Assembly: GCA_947561715.1 (NCBI GenBank)
Contig: OX387199.1
Location: 14,017,001-14,081,000, forward strand
Reading direction: 5' to 3'
From: Ascidia mentula
Taxonomy: Eukaryota > Chordata > Ascidiacea > Phlebobranchia > Ascidiidae
DNA: 64,000 bases
The notes below the pieces were generated by a model that was given only the letters and a program-made list of their open reading frames with translations, had not been told where the DNA came from and did not search any database. Positions 10,878 to 22,230 of this stretch are shown one piece after another (the first letter of the stretch is position 1; every line of letters starts with the position of its first letter). The position numbers and the translations under genes are program-made.

Positions 10878-11275
10878 ATGACTCCGGACATTTTGACGAT
10901 CATATCTATAAATATAAACGGGCTTGAAAGAAACGTCGACAACATAGAAAAAAAATCACACAAAACAAAAACGCGGTAGTCATACAAGTGCAGGAAACAC
11001 ACCGATATAACTTCAGCAAATTAGAACAATGGGCAAACAAACAAAAATTGAGTATTAATCATAACGCCATCGCGGACCAAAAGATAGGGAAACGTATTCA
11101 CGCGGGAACAGCGATTATAACCAAAAACGTACCGCAAAACGAAACAAAACAGGAAATAATAGTAGAAAACCACGTCAATAAAATCAGCTTTGAAGTACAG
11201 GCAAATCAAAAGAACGAAAAGTACACCATAATTAACGTATACCTCAAATCAGGAACAAGCCAGGACTGTTGTGAA
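10878..11275 (+). pseudogene. LINE family 2 ORF2 start (AP endonuclease fragment)
   Basis: The start MTPDILTIISININGLERN at 10878 carries the N-terminal endonuclease motif of LINE ORF2. The catalytic-Glu block VQETHRYNFSKLEQW (about 10988) follows after a frameshift or stop near 10975. The last recognisable block is YTIINVYLKSGTSQD, ending near 11267. It then joins sequence that does not resemble an endonuclease. Only about 130 codons remain and no catalytic Asp/His pair is left, so no activity is possible. Confidence 0.7.
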
Positions 11276-12523
11276 GTGACATTCAACAATTTGGGTCATT
11301 GATGATGGTGCAATTTTTTTTTTGCTCTTTGTGGGGTTGCATTCATTTTTTTTAAGAACCCGTGGCATTGAAAACGTTGAGAGACGGGAGAAGCAGATGA
11401 TGGTGTAAAATTTTCTTGTCAGCGATGAAAGGAGTGCTTATGGGAAATTTGTGAGGCAACGTCAATTAATTTCCGCGCAATTGCGAATTCGATTTATTTT
11501 TAAGAAGTGGTAATTGGCAATTTCTTTTACTTTTGTACATTCCTTGTTTGGAAACTGAGATTTGGCCAATTTTGTATCCATTCAAGTCCTATTGTGAATC
11601 AGCAATAGACGGTGGGGAATCGCATGAAAGCAGCAAACGAGCATATATGTACAAACTTTTGTGCAATGTTTGCGATTACTCGACGTCTTTGATGTTTTGC
11701 GTTTCCAGTATGATCGTTCAACTGCAGCCCCAGTACAGCACTCGATAACTGCAGCCCCACTACAGCACTCGGTTTTCTCGGACACTTTTTGCGAATGACA
11801 GCATGCATTGTCGTTGCAGTAAAATAATTTGGCTTGCCTAGCATTTTTATGACCATTTCTCCATGCGAATGGACATTTCCCAGAGCGTTTTGGTTACAAC
11901 ATAGAATAAATAAAACAGAAAAAGATGCCACAACCCTGGCTACTGTGGAAACGTTGCATTTCGCACATGTCATTTCCTTATTTTCATTGTTCTCTTTTGC
12001 AGAATTTTCGTGTTCGTCTTTATGTTTTCATTTTTCATGTTGTGTTGTTAAGTAATTAGACCAAGGGTGACGCTTGGCACCGAAAACCCGAAGGTTAATC
12101 CAGCGTCCCCCTGCCCATACTCTCGCATTCCCCATCTTTTTATTGCTGAAATACTTTGGGCAAATAAACCAATGAATGTCAGAATTGCTACGCGGTTATG
12201 TAACAGGGAAGAACAAACATACATGAAAAAAACACTTGCTGGCAAACGTTCTACTGTTTTGAATTCCAGAAGAGAGGAACGGTGCATTGCCACTTTCCCG
12301 CATGGTTGGAGATCGCTGCAGCAATAGACATCGATCGATTTCACGCTGATTTTCCAGAGGGATCGCGAGTTTGCAAAAACTGTTTTTGTTACGCAAAAGA
12401 GCAATACTCCAGAAATTAGCAGGTGCGAAACTAATGAGGGTCAAGCGACATTTCATTTGCATCGAAGTAGAATAGCTCATTAGCTAAACTTGCGAATGTA
12501 TGCAGACACTGTTTTGACGGCAA
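11276..12523. other. No gene recognised; one short tandem repeat
   Basis: The open frames here are short, overlap on both strands and show no family motif. A 26-bp direct tandem duplication lies at about 11719-11772. Nothing else is supported. Confidence 0.5.
11719..11772. repeat. Two-copy 26-bp tandem repeat
   Basis: The unit aactgcagccccagtacagc plus actcg occurs twice in succession with one or two changes (cccagt against cccact). It is not part of a recognised element. Confidence 0.7.
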
Positions 12524-12524
12524 C

Positions 12525-12612
12525 AAAAAACGTAACTTTATTCCGACGTTTCGCCTGTTATACAACAAGGCTTCCTCAGGGAGGAAACGTCGAAATAAAG
12601 TTTCGTTTTTTA
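12525..12612. repeat. Foldback repeat with 28-bp arms and a hammerhead-like core on the minus strand
   Basis: The arms at 12525-12552 and 12585-12612 are inverted copies matching at about 26 of 28 positions (one contains tttattccgacgtttc). Read on the minus strand, the middle gives CTGAGGA, then a short stem (AGCC/GGC), then GAAACGTC. The order CUGANGA, helix, GAAA is that of the hammerhead ribozyme core. Penelope-like elements and related repeats are known to carry such cores. I do not see a full stem III and cleavage site, so this is a repeat with a resemblance only. Confidence 0.5.
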
Positions 12613-12897
12613 TATATGCCACAAGAACAGATTATTAAGTTAGTTTTCAATGTCTGTTAGGGGGTAAATTTGGGAAAAATGGGTTGGGAACCCATGATAA
12701 ACAGGAGAAGAAGACGAAGCAGGGTGGCCAATATGAAGCATGCCCCCGTTAATACATAAATATTTCAAATTTTAGATGCTTACCAAAGATGTTTGAAGAA
12801 GGCATAACATACACTGAAATATGTCAGTGTTCAACAGGAGAGGAAGACGAAGCAGGAACACAAAAAAAACACTGAAGTAAGGTATTTTGGTATAACC

Positions 12898-13263
12898 ATG
12901 AAGGAATGTTTTTATTTGGACACCATTTTTGGTACTTTCATTGTACCACAATCTCCACCACCCGAATGGAGGAAAAGTGCAGAGGACGCGAATGTTTTGT
13001 ATTTGCTACGAACAATACAAGCAGAATTGACACAGTTGAGAAGAGAGGCCAACAAAACTAATCTTATTTTGGTAATACTTGAACCTCCACAATCAAATTT
13101 GGTGGATTCACGTGAAATTATAGCAGCTGGAAATGAGGAAGCTTTACGTAGATTATTATTAAAGGTATTAAATATTTGTATATTCATGTTTGTCAGTTCT
13201 ATTAGATCTGCGTGTTTTAGGATTGCAAACAACTTGCTCATAAAATTGACAGACCAACACTAA
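12898..13263 (+). CDS. Unrecognised small open frame, possibly spliced
   Basis: The frame starts MKECFYLDTIFGTFIVPQSP and contains a helical, charged segment (LLRTIQAELTQLRREANKTN) that could form a short coiled coil. A plausible donor (AAAG/gtatta, about 13163) and acceptor (gttttag/GATTGC, about 13221) would remove the hydrophobic middle and continue as DCKQLAHKIDRPTLR. I recognise no family. An imperfect copy of the motif caacaggagaggaagacgaa lies just upstream, at about 12698 and 12832. It could be an exon of a host gene or a transposon remnant; certainty is low. Confidence 0.3.
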   Translation: MKECFYLDTIFGTFIVPQSPPPEWRKSAEDANVLYLLRTIQAELTQLRREANKTNLILVILEPPQSNLVDSREIIAAGNEEALRRLLLKVLNICIFMFVSSIRSACFRIANNLLIKLTDQH

Positions 13264-16142
13264 GAGGTACTGTAGCAACACGCATGTTTCCCTACTTAAT
13301 TCTTCACACAACTTTAGTTTTAACTCATGTAACTAAAACGATACTTTTATATTTGCATACGTGTTTGACGTTACTTAATGGTAATTGTGGAACCTAGCCT
13401 AAACATTTTGTCTGCTTAGAAAGTCCTCCATATATGCACAGCAGAGGCGTGGCACAGTTAAGGGACCTGACGCCTTTCGTGTAGCAAGGTCACACAGATA
13501 CAATTTCCAGTCATTATGTCGGAATACCTTAGACCTTCCCTGGTCTTCACGACATGACTTTTATGCGTATGGCATTTAGTCAAGCACGACTGACGTCCCT
13601 TTAGAAGAAATCCTTGCACTATTTTAGCTAGGGTTGTTATGGTTGGTTGAAGCATGAAACTGATGATTAACCGAACTCACGTATGATTTTTAAGTTTTGA
13701 CCTATTTTTTTGTGACATGAATTTATTTTAAACTAAATTACCACTTTTTACGTTTTATGGTCTTTGTTGCTGTCTAATCCGAAAACATATTTTTTTACTA
13801 CTAATAGTGCCACAAACTTAGTCCTCGTCTACTTTTGACATTTTCTTGTAGCTTAAATTTTACGAGGGGACGCCTAACTCTTGTAAGTCCATTATTTTTA
13901 GGAAGATCACCTCCAGTTTGGAAGTATCAAGTGTGACGTTTCTTAAAACTTGGCATTATTCCAAAATTGGCTTCGAGGATAATTGGTTATACCTATACAA
14001 CTTTTGTTGTTGCATATTACCAGGCCAGCTCTTTATTCATACACGTACCAGAATGAGCACTGATTATTTCTTACACGAGATGAGCCAATTTACTTTTTGA
14101 CGGCCATCCAGCTGAGCCCTTATTAGCATATTAAGTCGCATGCGGGTCGTTGCCCATACTTTTTGACGGCCCAAGAGAAAATGTAAGTATTGGTTGCGCA
14201 CGCTCCAATGCGATGGAATTTGTGGTTCACTTTAGTTTTTAATAACCTTTTTAATTTGTCATGCAGCACGCAATTTCTATAAACGCTTGATATTTTAAAT
14301 TGTTTCGAGCATTTTACGGCTGATTTCTTTTGTACACAGAAAAAAAATCACCGTGACAGCAAAACCAAGACGATAACCACCATCAGTCACCGAATTCAAT
14401 GCAACTAATTTGGAACAGCCAAACGTCAAGACGATATTGGATTTCGGATAGAAACTATCAATCTACACAAGGAAAGCGCCGCCTCCCCGTATATTTGCGG
14501 TTTGGTCGAGAGCTGCAACCCACAAATGAACACGTTTAGCGTCATTAAATGTACTGCGTTAATATAGCCATCGCTTATTCTTAGAAGCTTTGTACTCGAA
14601 GCCATGCCCATGGAGGTTCAATTGACAAGAGGTTCGAAACAGTTATTTACTTGACAAGAGGTTCTAAACAGAATTTACGTCATGTAATGTCACTGAGCAA
14701 ATGAACGCACCATCCCCGTCTCATCAAAGTGCAGAGTAGTGTTGTAGTGTTTCTGACCTTTGAGGTAACATAATTTTTGGATTCTCCTGTGTTCGAAACT
14801 ATTCGATATCTGCAATACAAGGCGCCTTCTCATATGTAAACAATGCATTTTTTGACGCAAGCGCCTTGTGTGGCGTCAAATTCGTTACATCGAAAAAGGT
14901 TTACGATTTTTGGTCGTTGCTACTTTTCGTACAGTTTTCTACATTTTTTAGTTGACGTGGAACCGACATACTTTGGAAATATGTTTATTGTTAAAAGTAC
15001 CTTTAGTTTTACGCAAAGTTGCCATGACCGTTTCAAATGCACTTCAAAATCTTTTAACCTCAAACAACGCGAAAAACATTTATATTAATAAGGCTATACG
15101 GTTTGTTGATATACAAAACAGTAAAAATCATGAAAAAGCGTGTATGTTTGTATGTTAATATGGAAATCATAATAACGCAAAATAATCTCAAATAACCTTG
15201 TTGCGAAATATATTTTTTCATGACGACATCATCACCACAGTTATTACGTTTCCATGAGTTAAATAAGCCAAAGATTTCCATTTTTTCTCCCACGACCTCT
15301 TTCAGGCTGATAAACTTTACATTGAACGACAAAGTGCAGTTGTGCACATACGTAAGCGAAATAGCCAAATTTCAATGAAAACGTATAAGTTAATGGCATA
15401 TTACAAGAAACACACAGCTGGACAGTCGATCATGCTTCAGGTTTAATTTATAGCAAATCCTTATGAAACGGAAACAGAGGTTGGACTTCGGGCGTAAATG
15501 ATGACAATGCAACTTTACAGTAGCATCGCATTTGACAAATCGAGGTGAGATCCAACAAACCACGCTTCCTGTGAGTTTGCGTGCGGCTTCAATTAAGTTT
15601 GCTTATAAACTTCAGTCGATAGAACATAGAGAAATCACCTAAAATGAGCAACCAACAACTATAGATACGGTATCCATCGACAGTTTACCAGGGTAGTTTG
15701 GTTCACCGAATCGGTGCAGTTCATTGTTTATTCATCAGCAACAAAAATGATAATTATATCCCAACTGAAAGCGTAATTTTTTGCCTTATTTTTATTTTCC
15801 AGAAAATGTAATTCATCCAGTTTGACTGAGATTTTAATCCATGATCGATATAATAGCTGAGATCACCGAGTGTAATGGTCTTCGCAGTGGGATGATCTTT
15901 ATCATCAAGCGAGACCTTGTATATTTTTTGTTACCATGATTGTGTGTGCTATTTAGTGTAATCTTTCTAGTATATCGCTTGTCTAAATGGATTTAATTTT
16001 GTTAGCTCTAACTCCCACGGGTTTATTGAGTGGTCCAATAACCATTTCAGTGGGCCGCGTATACTTGTTAAAATAAGAGAACAAGTAAATATTGTATTTT
16101 TGTTTATTTGCGACCCGTAGAAGTCTATGCGTACGATCTATT
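13264..16142. other. No gene recognised
   Basis: There is nearly 2.9 kb of AT-rich sequence here with only short open frames and no conserved motif. I see no inverted repeats long enough to define an element. It may be host intergenic DNA or introns. Confidence 0.5.
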
Positions 16143-16260
16143 GCGGTGGTTCTTAAACTTATGTGCACTGTCGCCCCCTTACAGCAATCTATACATCATC
16201 ATCGCCCCCCGCAATACAAAAGGACGAAAGAACTAACTTTCATTTTGACCACGTGATCGT
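16143..16260. repeat. hAT-like element end
   Basis: The sequence gcggtggttcttaaactt followed by a run containing tcgccccctt resembles the terminal repeats of many hAT elements (CAGTGGTTCTTAAAC type). No matching opposite end was found, so this is a weak call of a degraded end. Confidence 0.3.
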
Positions 16261-16511
16261 TGCATGAAAAAACATTATCGTGGTGTAGTGGTACTGGTAC
16301 AATACATATTCCTATACAACCTGCGAATAATACGTTAGGCCTGATGTAGTTTTGTACCTCTTAAACAATGGTTTTAGAAAAAAAATATTGCTGATGATGT
16401 GCTACCTACAAAACTAAAAATATACCTTTAATTGCCAAAATAAACGTATAATTTCGTTTTTGTGTAGGCCTACTTGCTACGAATATAGTATTTAATTTGA
16501 CGTAATGATAG

Positions 16512-16674
16512 TGTAGCGATTTTGTGCTTCATTTTGTATTTGTAGTCACGTGTGTCCGTGTGTCTGGTGATGCATGTCGGTGTGTGCCTCGCCGATAATT
16601 AAGATCGGTCGAGGCGCAGTTGAATAAAGTGGCGAGCTATAGCAACGAGTGTTTGAGAGCTGGTATCGGCTACA
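16512..16674 (+). repeat. 5' LTR of the gypsy element
   Basis: This 163-bp repeat starts TGTAGCG and ends GGCTACA, so it has the usual TG...CA ends. It contains an aataaa-like signal (gaataaag at about 16622). It differs from the 3' LTR at one site. Confidence 0.93.
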
Positions 16675-16711
16675 TTGGCGAGCACGCCAGGACCCTCTGG
16701 AATTTTCTGAT

Positions 16712-19535
16712 ATGGATGTGAGACTTTGTGCCTTGGAAAAGGCAATGCTTTCTGTAAAAATGGAGAATCGATTTCTCCGCAAAACATGCGAGGAATTGCA
16801 AGCTCGAGTTTCGGACTTAGAAGAGAGGTTATCAAAGCAAAACAGTCTTCCAAGAGCTTATATTAACGTGACTGAGTTCTTTTCCGGCGGTTCTGGGATG
16901 AATTGGCAGGAGTTTAAACTATATTTCGAAAACGTATCTGTGGTCAATAATTGGAACAATCGACACAGAAAACGCCAGAACAATTCGGCAACGACCGCGT
17001 CGAGTAACGTGGCAGAAAAGAAAAATTGTGGAGGCTGAGATTGAAAAAATGCTCGAAGCAGGTGTAATTGAGCGCTGCAATGGGCCTTGGGCTTCTCCTG
17101 TTGTTCTTGTCCCTAAAAAAGATGGAACGTACCGTTTCTGTGTGGATTACCGAAAACTTAATGAAGTTACTCGCAAAGACGCCTATCCTTTGCCTAAAAT
17201 TGAGGAAATTTTGGATACTTTGGGCAACGCGAAATACTTTAGCACATTGAACCTCGCTAGCGGGTATTGGCAAGTGGAGATGAGCGAAACTGACAAGGAA
17301 AAAACCGCCTTTAACGTTCCTGGAAAAGGTTTGTTTCAATTTAAAGTCATGTGTTTTGGTCTCACGAATGCTCCTGCTACGTTTGAGCGCCTAATGGAAG
17401 AAATACTGAGGGGAATCTTGTGGGATTCGTGTCTAGTTTACATCGATGATGTTGTTTCTTTTGCTGAATCTTTTTATTCGGGAATTGCTCGTCTTCGCGA
17501 AGTGTTTGTTCGGTTACGACGGGCGGGATTAAAATTGAAACCGAGCAAGTGCAAATTGTTCGCCAAATCCACTAAGTTTTTGGGCCATATTGTATCTGAC
17601 AGTGGCGTTAGCTGCGATCCAGCAAAAACCATCTCGATTAAGGAGTGGAAGACCCCAACGTCAGTTAAAGAAGTACGTCAGTTCTTGGGCTTTGCGTCAT
17701 ACTATCGAAGATTCATAAAGCATTTCGCAACCATTGCAGATCCCTTAACTGCTCTTACGCGGGATAAAGTGACTTTTGCTTGGACTTGTTATCCTACACG
17801 CACTGATCCCTTTATTTTGGACACAGATGCCAGTGGAACGGGTTTAGGTGGCGTGTTGTCGCAGCTTGTTAACGGCGAAGAACGGGTCATAGCTTACGCC
17901 AGTCGAACACTAAACAAATCCGAACGACACTATTGCGCTACATATAGAGAGTTGCTCGCAATTGTTTACTTTGTCAAGCATTTTCGCCATTTCTTGTGGG
18001 GTCGAAGATTTGTGCTACGTACTGACCACGCTTCATTGCAGTGGCTTTTGCACTTTAAGGAACCGGAAGGGATGCTTGCCAGATAGTTGACTACATTGGA
18101 CACTTACAACTTTGAAGTCGTCCACAGACCGGGAAAGAAACACACGAATGCAGACGGGTTGTCGAGGCAACGCTGTTGCCGGGAGGTATGCGTTGATTGC
18201 AATTCCGCTGCCAGCTTTCATGAGGGACAAGTTCTGCAGATTTCATCTCGTCCGAACCAAGACAGTAATTGGCTGGAAACTTGGAGTATCGAAGATATAC
18301 GCTCGATGCAAATTAAAGATACTGAAATTTGTGCTATGTTACGATTCAAAAGCCTTAGCCAACACAAACCTCCGCTATCAAATTTCCTTGAAGAGACTGG
18401 TAGTGAGAAGTATTATTCTCAGTGGGATCACTTAGAGGTTAACCACGGAGTGCTTTACCGAATATGGTACACCGATGAAGGTGAATTCCCATTGATAGTA
18501 GCGCCCCATAGCGTAAGGAGGGACATTTTTTTACCAGTTACACACCTTACGGACGGCAGGGAATGCTTGGGGATATAAAACATTGGTGCAGGTGGTGCGT
18601 TACTTGTGCTAAACGGAAGCCAACACATGGATGCTTTCCTTTGCCAAACCAACGAGCTGAGTTGGTCGCCGAAACTCTGGTTGAGGAGATTTTTACTCGG
18701 TTTGGAATTCCCGTTTCCTTGCATTCTGATCAAGGCCGTGATTTCGAGAGCATTCTTTTTGCAGAAGTTTGCCGCTTGTTGGACATCAACAAGACACGAT
18801 CGACCCCTTATCATCCGCAATCATCATGCAGGTCTTGTAGAAAGATTCAATCGAACTTTATTGCAAATGCTTTCGTCTTATGTAAATGGTAACCATAATG
18901 ATTGGGATATTCAGCTTCCTTTCGTAATGATGGCTTACAGATCATCGGTCCACGAGTCCACCAAATACACCCCTAACAGACTTATGCTCGGACGGGAAGT
19001 AAATGTTCCTCTGTATCTGATGTGGGGACTTCCTCCGAATCACCATGATACAGCATGTCGATGTCAGTATGTGGAAGATATGCGTCAGGCAATACGAAAC
19101 GCGTACGCGTTGACCAGAAGGGAATTGAAACGATCCAGTGAAAGACAGAAGAAGACATACGACAAATCAGTTGTACCACAAGAATTTAACGTTGGCCAGT
19201 TTGTGTGGTATTACTATCCACCGCTTGGGAAGCAGAAACTCGGAAGAGGGTGGACAGGACCATTCCTGGTGATACGGAAGTTGTCCAAAACTTTGTACAA
19301 AATCCAGAAGTCTTCGGATCATCCACCAAAGGTAATACACACTGACCAGTTAAGGGGATTCGAGGCAGAAACCATGCCTAATAACTGGCTACAACCTGAG
19401 GAGGAGGAATCGCACTTCGACTCCGATGAAAATACTACATCGGACACAGACATTTCTCCCCTCGAGGACGGTGGAACGTCCCTCCGCGGACGGGTGCGAC
19501 GTTTACCGGCGTATCTGCGTGACTATGTGTTGTAG
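16712..19535 (+). pseudogene. gypsy gag start and pol region (RT, RNase H, integrase)
   Basis: The coding part shows a coiled-coil gag-like N-terminus, then reverse transcriptase with WASPVVLVPKKDG and the YIDDV active-site motif. RNase H follows with the DTDASGTGLGGVL and TDH motifs, then the integrase zinc-binding region and core (HSDQGRDFES-type block), and a C-terminal basic region with GPFLVIRKL. The order RT, RNase H, integrase is that of Ty3/gypsy. It is a fossil with a few breaks, and much of gag and the protease region is not represented. In function it would have copied and integrated the element in the nucleus. Confidence 0.85.
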
Positions 19536-19605
19536 TGTGACTATGTTTGTAAAATGTACCACGTTTTATTTCGAGGGCGAAATTATGTTAGTTGGAGGGG
19601 GGCAT

Positions 19606-19768
19606 TGTAGCGATTTTGTGCTTCATTTTGTATTTGTGGTCACGTGTGTCCGTGTGTCTGGTGATGCATGTCGGTGTGTGCCTCGCCGATAATTAAGATC
19701 GGTCGAGGCGCAGTTGAATAAAGTGGCGAGCTATAGCAACGAGTGTTTGAGAGCTGGTATCGGCTACA
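19606..19768 (+). repeat. 3' LTR of the gypsy element
   Basis: This second copy of the 163-bp LTR is preceded by a purine-rich tract (ttggaggggggca) that fits the plus-strand primer. The ATAG duplication follows at 19769. Confidence 0.93.
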
Positions 19769-19875
19769 ATAGTTTCATGTGACTTTTGTAACATAGCTCT
19801 CGCCTCTTAGTTTTGTTGTTAACCGTTTTATTTAGTATGCATCAAGCATTTTAGCTTGTGTGTAGATTTATTAAA

Positions 19876-20097
19876 ATGGAAAAATTGCACAAAGAGTTGC
19901 TGCAAAGGAATCGCCTTTCACTTGCTAATGATTTGCAAAGAGATGAAGTTGTTCAAAGTTTGATTTGTGAACGCATTTTAAGTGACCGTTTGGTGGAGAA
20001 AATTGAATCTAAAACGACAGAGTTTGACAAAAAAGTAAAAAGCACTACACTGCAAAAAATATTGGCTCAATCTTTAGCCAAAAACTGGTATATTAAA
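19876..20097 (+). CDS. CARD-like domain, single exon
   Basis: The frame starts at ATG 19876 and reads MEKLHKELLQRNRLSLANDL, then DEVVQSLICERILSDRLVEK. This matches the pattern of caspase-recruitment domains of caspase-2/RAIDD type (H-x-E-x-L-x2-N-R-x2-LA...L...IL). It ends at a good donor (AAA/gtatgc, 20097/20098), phase 0, after 74 codons. The fifth helix motif (RG..AF) is not seen, so the domain may continue in another exon or be diverged. CARDs assemble apoptosis and inflammation complexes by homotypic binding. It starts about 100 bp after the gypsy 3' LTR. It may be a host gene exon or cargo of the element that follows. No second exon was identified. Confidence 0.6.
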
Positions 20098-20489
20098 GTA
20101 TGCGGCTCATTTTTCCTTGTTTGGCTAAGTGACTAGCCAAAATCCCTGGCTTAAGTTGGTCCAAAAAAAAATGACTTCATTTAAGCCAAATTATTGGCTT
20201 AGCCTGTGACCAATTTGTGGCTAGTTATTTATTTTAGAATCTCAGGTGGCTCAATATTTTAGAACCCCTGTGGTATGTGCTTATGAAGTGGTTTAGAACC
20301 CCTGGTTTTACTGATTTGTTGTGTATATTTGTCATGTTTTTTTTTGTTTGGCAAAAAAACTACTGTTTATATAAGTTTTGAGAGTACATACACTCAAGAT
20401 TGCGGTTTCCATACAAAAGGTAAGCAACTAGTTACTGCATCATTTCAGTAGAATTCGACTAAACAACAAATAATAAACAAACAACCAGT

Positions 20490-20745
20490 GGTTCTTTATT
20501 TTTTATCAATTGATGCAAAGAAGGGTGAAAAGGCAGCATCACTTTTCACATTTATAGCTGTTCCTGTTAATATCCATTCTATTGCATTATAACATTGTTC
20601 TGCAGGGACAGGGTATGATAAGTTCAGAACAAAGTATGAAGCTAAAAGCAACAAATAAGGCATGTATGGTTTTTCATCAGTTATTTGAAGTTGAACAAAT
20701 GGAATTTTATCAGATATTACTGTTAACTGTTTAGAACCATCATAA
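20490..20745 (-). pseudogene. C-terminal exon fragment of the CACTG-element second-gene family
   Basis: On the minus strand a frame reads VQLQITDEKPYMPYLLLLAS, then YFVLNLSYPVPAEQCYNAIE, and ends FASIDKK with a stop near 20490. The pattern A..LF..YYVFN..YP.....EFI is the same as in the terminal exon of the gene at 43369-45232. No other exon of this copy was found near it, so it is a fragment. It was inferred by comparison within the window and from memory of large multi-copy animal families. Confidence 0.45.
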
Positions 20746-20750
20746 CCGCG

Positions 20751-21449
20751 ACACTGACGATAATGGTTTTAGTGTAACCGACGCTCCAGATTATGTTTTC
20801 ACAAGTAAAGAGTTGGACAAAATGCAAGAACGCCAATCACCATTTTATTTGAGATTTAAGTGTAGACTGGATAATTTTGTTAAATCAACAGATGACCAAG
20901 CATTCGATATGAAGGAATGCTACCCTACTTTGTGTTCCCGTGCTTGGTAATAGAGGTTATCTTAGAATTTGTAGCACTTCAAAATTAATGCTTGGTGATC
21001 TGTCGAGGCACGCGCATGAAGGCAAAACGACCATGGGACAAACTGAATTTTTTTTGAATTATATAAAGGGTTGTTCAAAATTGAAAAGTTGTCGGCATCA
21101 AACTATATTACGTAACAACAAAACACAAGGAATTATTGAACAACATTTCGGAGACTTAAAGTCAAACATTTTGGATGGAAAAAGAATGGCACGAATTGAT
21201 GACTTTGTAATCAAATATTACAAAGCCATATCGATTTTGCAAAAGCAGTTTGCTGATTCCTTGATAAGTTTAAAACAGAACAAACCTTCGAAAGTAAATA
21301 TTTTAGAAACGGATAAACCTACACCAGTTGTTGAATCAAAATTTAAGAAAAGGAAACGAAACAACACCGGCTTTTATTCATCCGAAAAGTGTTTTAAGCG
21401 CCTTAACTACGAAAATCGAGAAACAACAATGACAAGACGCCGCAATTGA
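20751..21449 (+). pseudogene. Transposase-like C-terminal region, broken
   Basis: Two frames are needed. The first (about 20751-20948) reads DAPDYVFTSKELDKMQERQ. The second (20940-21449) contains RNNKTQGIIEQHFGDLKSNI followed by a run of basic residues (KFKKRKRN). Blocks with an N-x-G-I-E-x-F-x-x-L-K pattern followed by an Arg/Phe-rich segment occur at the ends of several DDE-type transposases, but I cannot assign the superfamily. It overlaps by a few bases the frame that leads into the protease region. At least one frameshift is present. Confidence 0.45.
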
Positions 21450-22230
21450 TGTTTTATTCTTGTTGTCCAGAAAAAAGTATGGATTTTAGCCTATGTAAAG
21501 AACTTTCCGATTTCATTTGGCATCACATTCCGTTTAGTCCCACTACTATTTTTGATACCGCTCTTGACACACCTTGCCGTCAGTCCGTGTCGTGGTTGGA
21601 CTTGTGTTCGCTTTGTGACAGACCACGTGGTAAAACATATCGCTCATTGACACAGAATGTTGCTAAGACTCACACAGATGACACAGTTGGATGGTTAACG
21701 GATAACGTTGTCGATTGTTTTGTTTCAAGGACTGTAAAAAACTGCAATTTAGTTGATCCTGGTAGGTTTAAGTATTTTAGCAAGAGAAGTGCTTGGTGGA
21801 AAAACGTTCAAGAATTGTCGCAGGGCATTCGATGGTTTATTTTTTAATGATAAATTATGTGAACACGTCTTTGTTCCAATTTTGTTTAATGGACATTTTG
21901 TGGTTTGATAGCTCTAGAAACCAAGTTGTACTGTATGACTCCGCTGTAGGTTCACAGACAGACTTATTGAGTTTAATCCGTAAATCCTTCGTCCCGATTT
22001 TGCGCTCTTTTACTGGTTGTAATGTCTTAGTAAAACTTGACACAATAGTAACCCAGGAAGACCGAATAAGCTGTGGTTTGTGTGTTTGTTACGCGGTGGA
22101 AACGATAACTAGAAACATGATGCGTTTACCAGTAAAGCAATTTAGCGCCTCAGAATACCGAGTTTGGATTGTGTATGCATTAGTGCAGGACTCGCTTCGT
22201 TGTAATGATGTTGTTAAGTCGTGGATAGAG
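21446..22230 (+). pseudogene. Ulp1/C48-like cysteine protease region
   Basis: Two overlapping frames (21446-21847 and 21793-22320) together cover this region. The catalytic-Asp block is ILWFDSSRNQVVLYDS (about 21895-21945). The Gln/Cys block is TQEDRISCGLCVCYAVE (about 22050-22100), with the nucleophile Cys at about 22072. Such proteases cut SUMO or related proteins; Ulp1-like domains are carried by MULE, CACTA and Ginger transposons. The expected His is not placed with certainty. The domain runs directly into a ubiquitin-specific protease domain, an unusual pairing. Confidence 0.6.

Larger units (their letters stand above)
9769..11275 (+). mobile_element. LINE family 2, 5' part only
   Basis: A second, unrelated LINE follows directly after the A-tail of family 1. 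It holds ORF1 with two zinc knuckles (9769-10824) and the start of ORF2 (10878-11275), and then ends in sequence with no match to either LINE. Codon use is A-rich, unlike the T-rich family 1. Its 3' portion with the reverse transcriptase is absent from this window. The direct joint suggests either that family 1 inserted into this element or that a rearrangement occurred. Confidence 0.72.
16512..19768 (+). mobile_element. Ty3/gypsy LTR retrotransposon, young but broken
   Basis: The element is bounded by two 163-bp LTRs that differ at one position, and by the 4-bp target duplication ATAG (16508-16511 and 19769-19772). Its parts are a 5' LTR, a primer-binding region straight after it, a short gag-like start with a coiled coil (about 16712), reverse transcriptase, RNase H, integrase with zinc-binding N-terminus, and a purine-rich tract (about 19592-19604) before the 3' LTR. 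At 3.26 kb it is shorter than a typical gypsy element of about 5 kb. It is broken, with a few breaks plus internal loss. LTR near-identity implies a recent insertion. Confidence 0.92.

Noticed and set aside
12525-12612. Active hammerhead ribozyme
   Set aside because: Only the core strands and stem II are seen; no stem III with a cleavage site.
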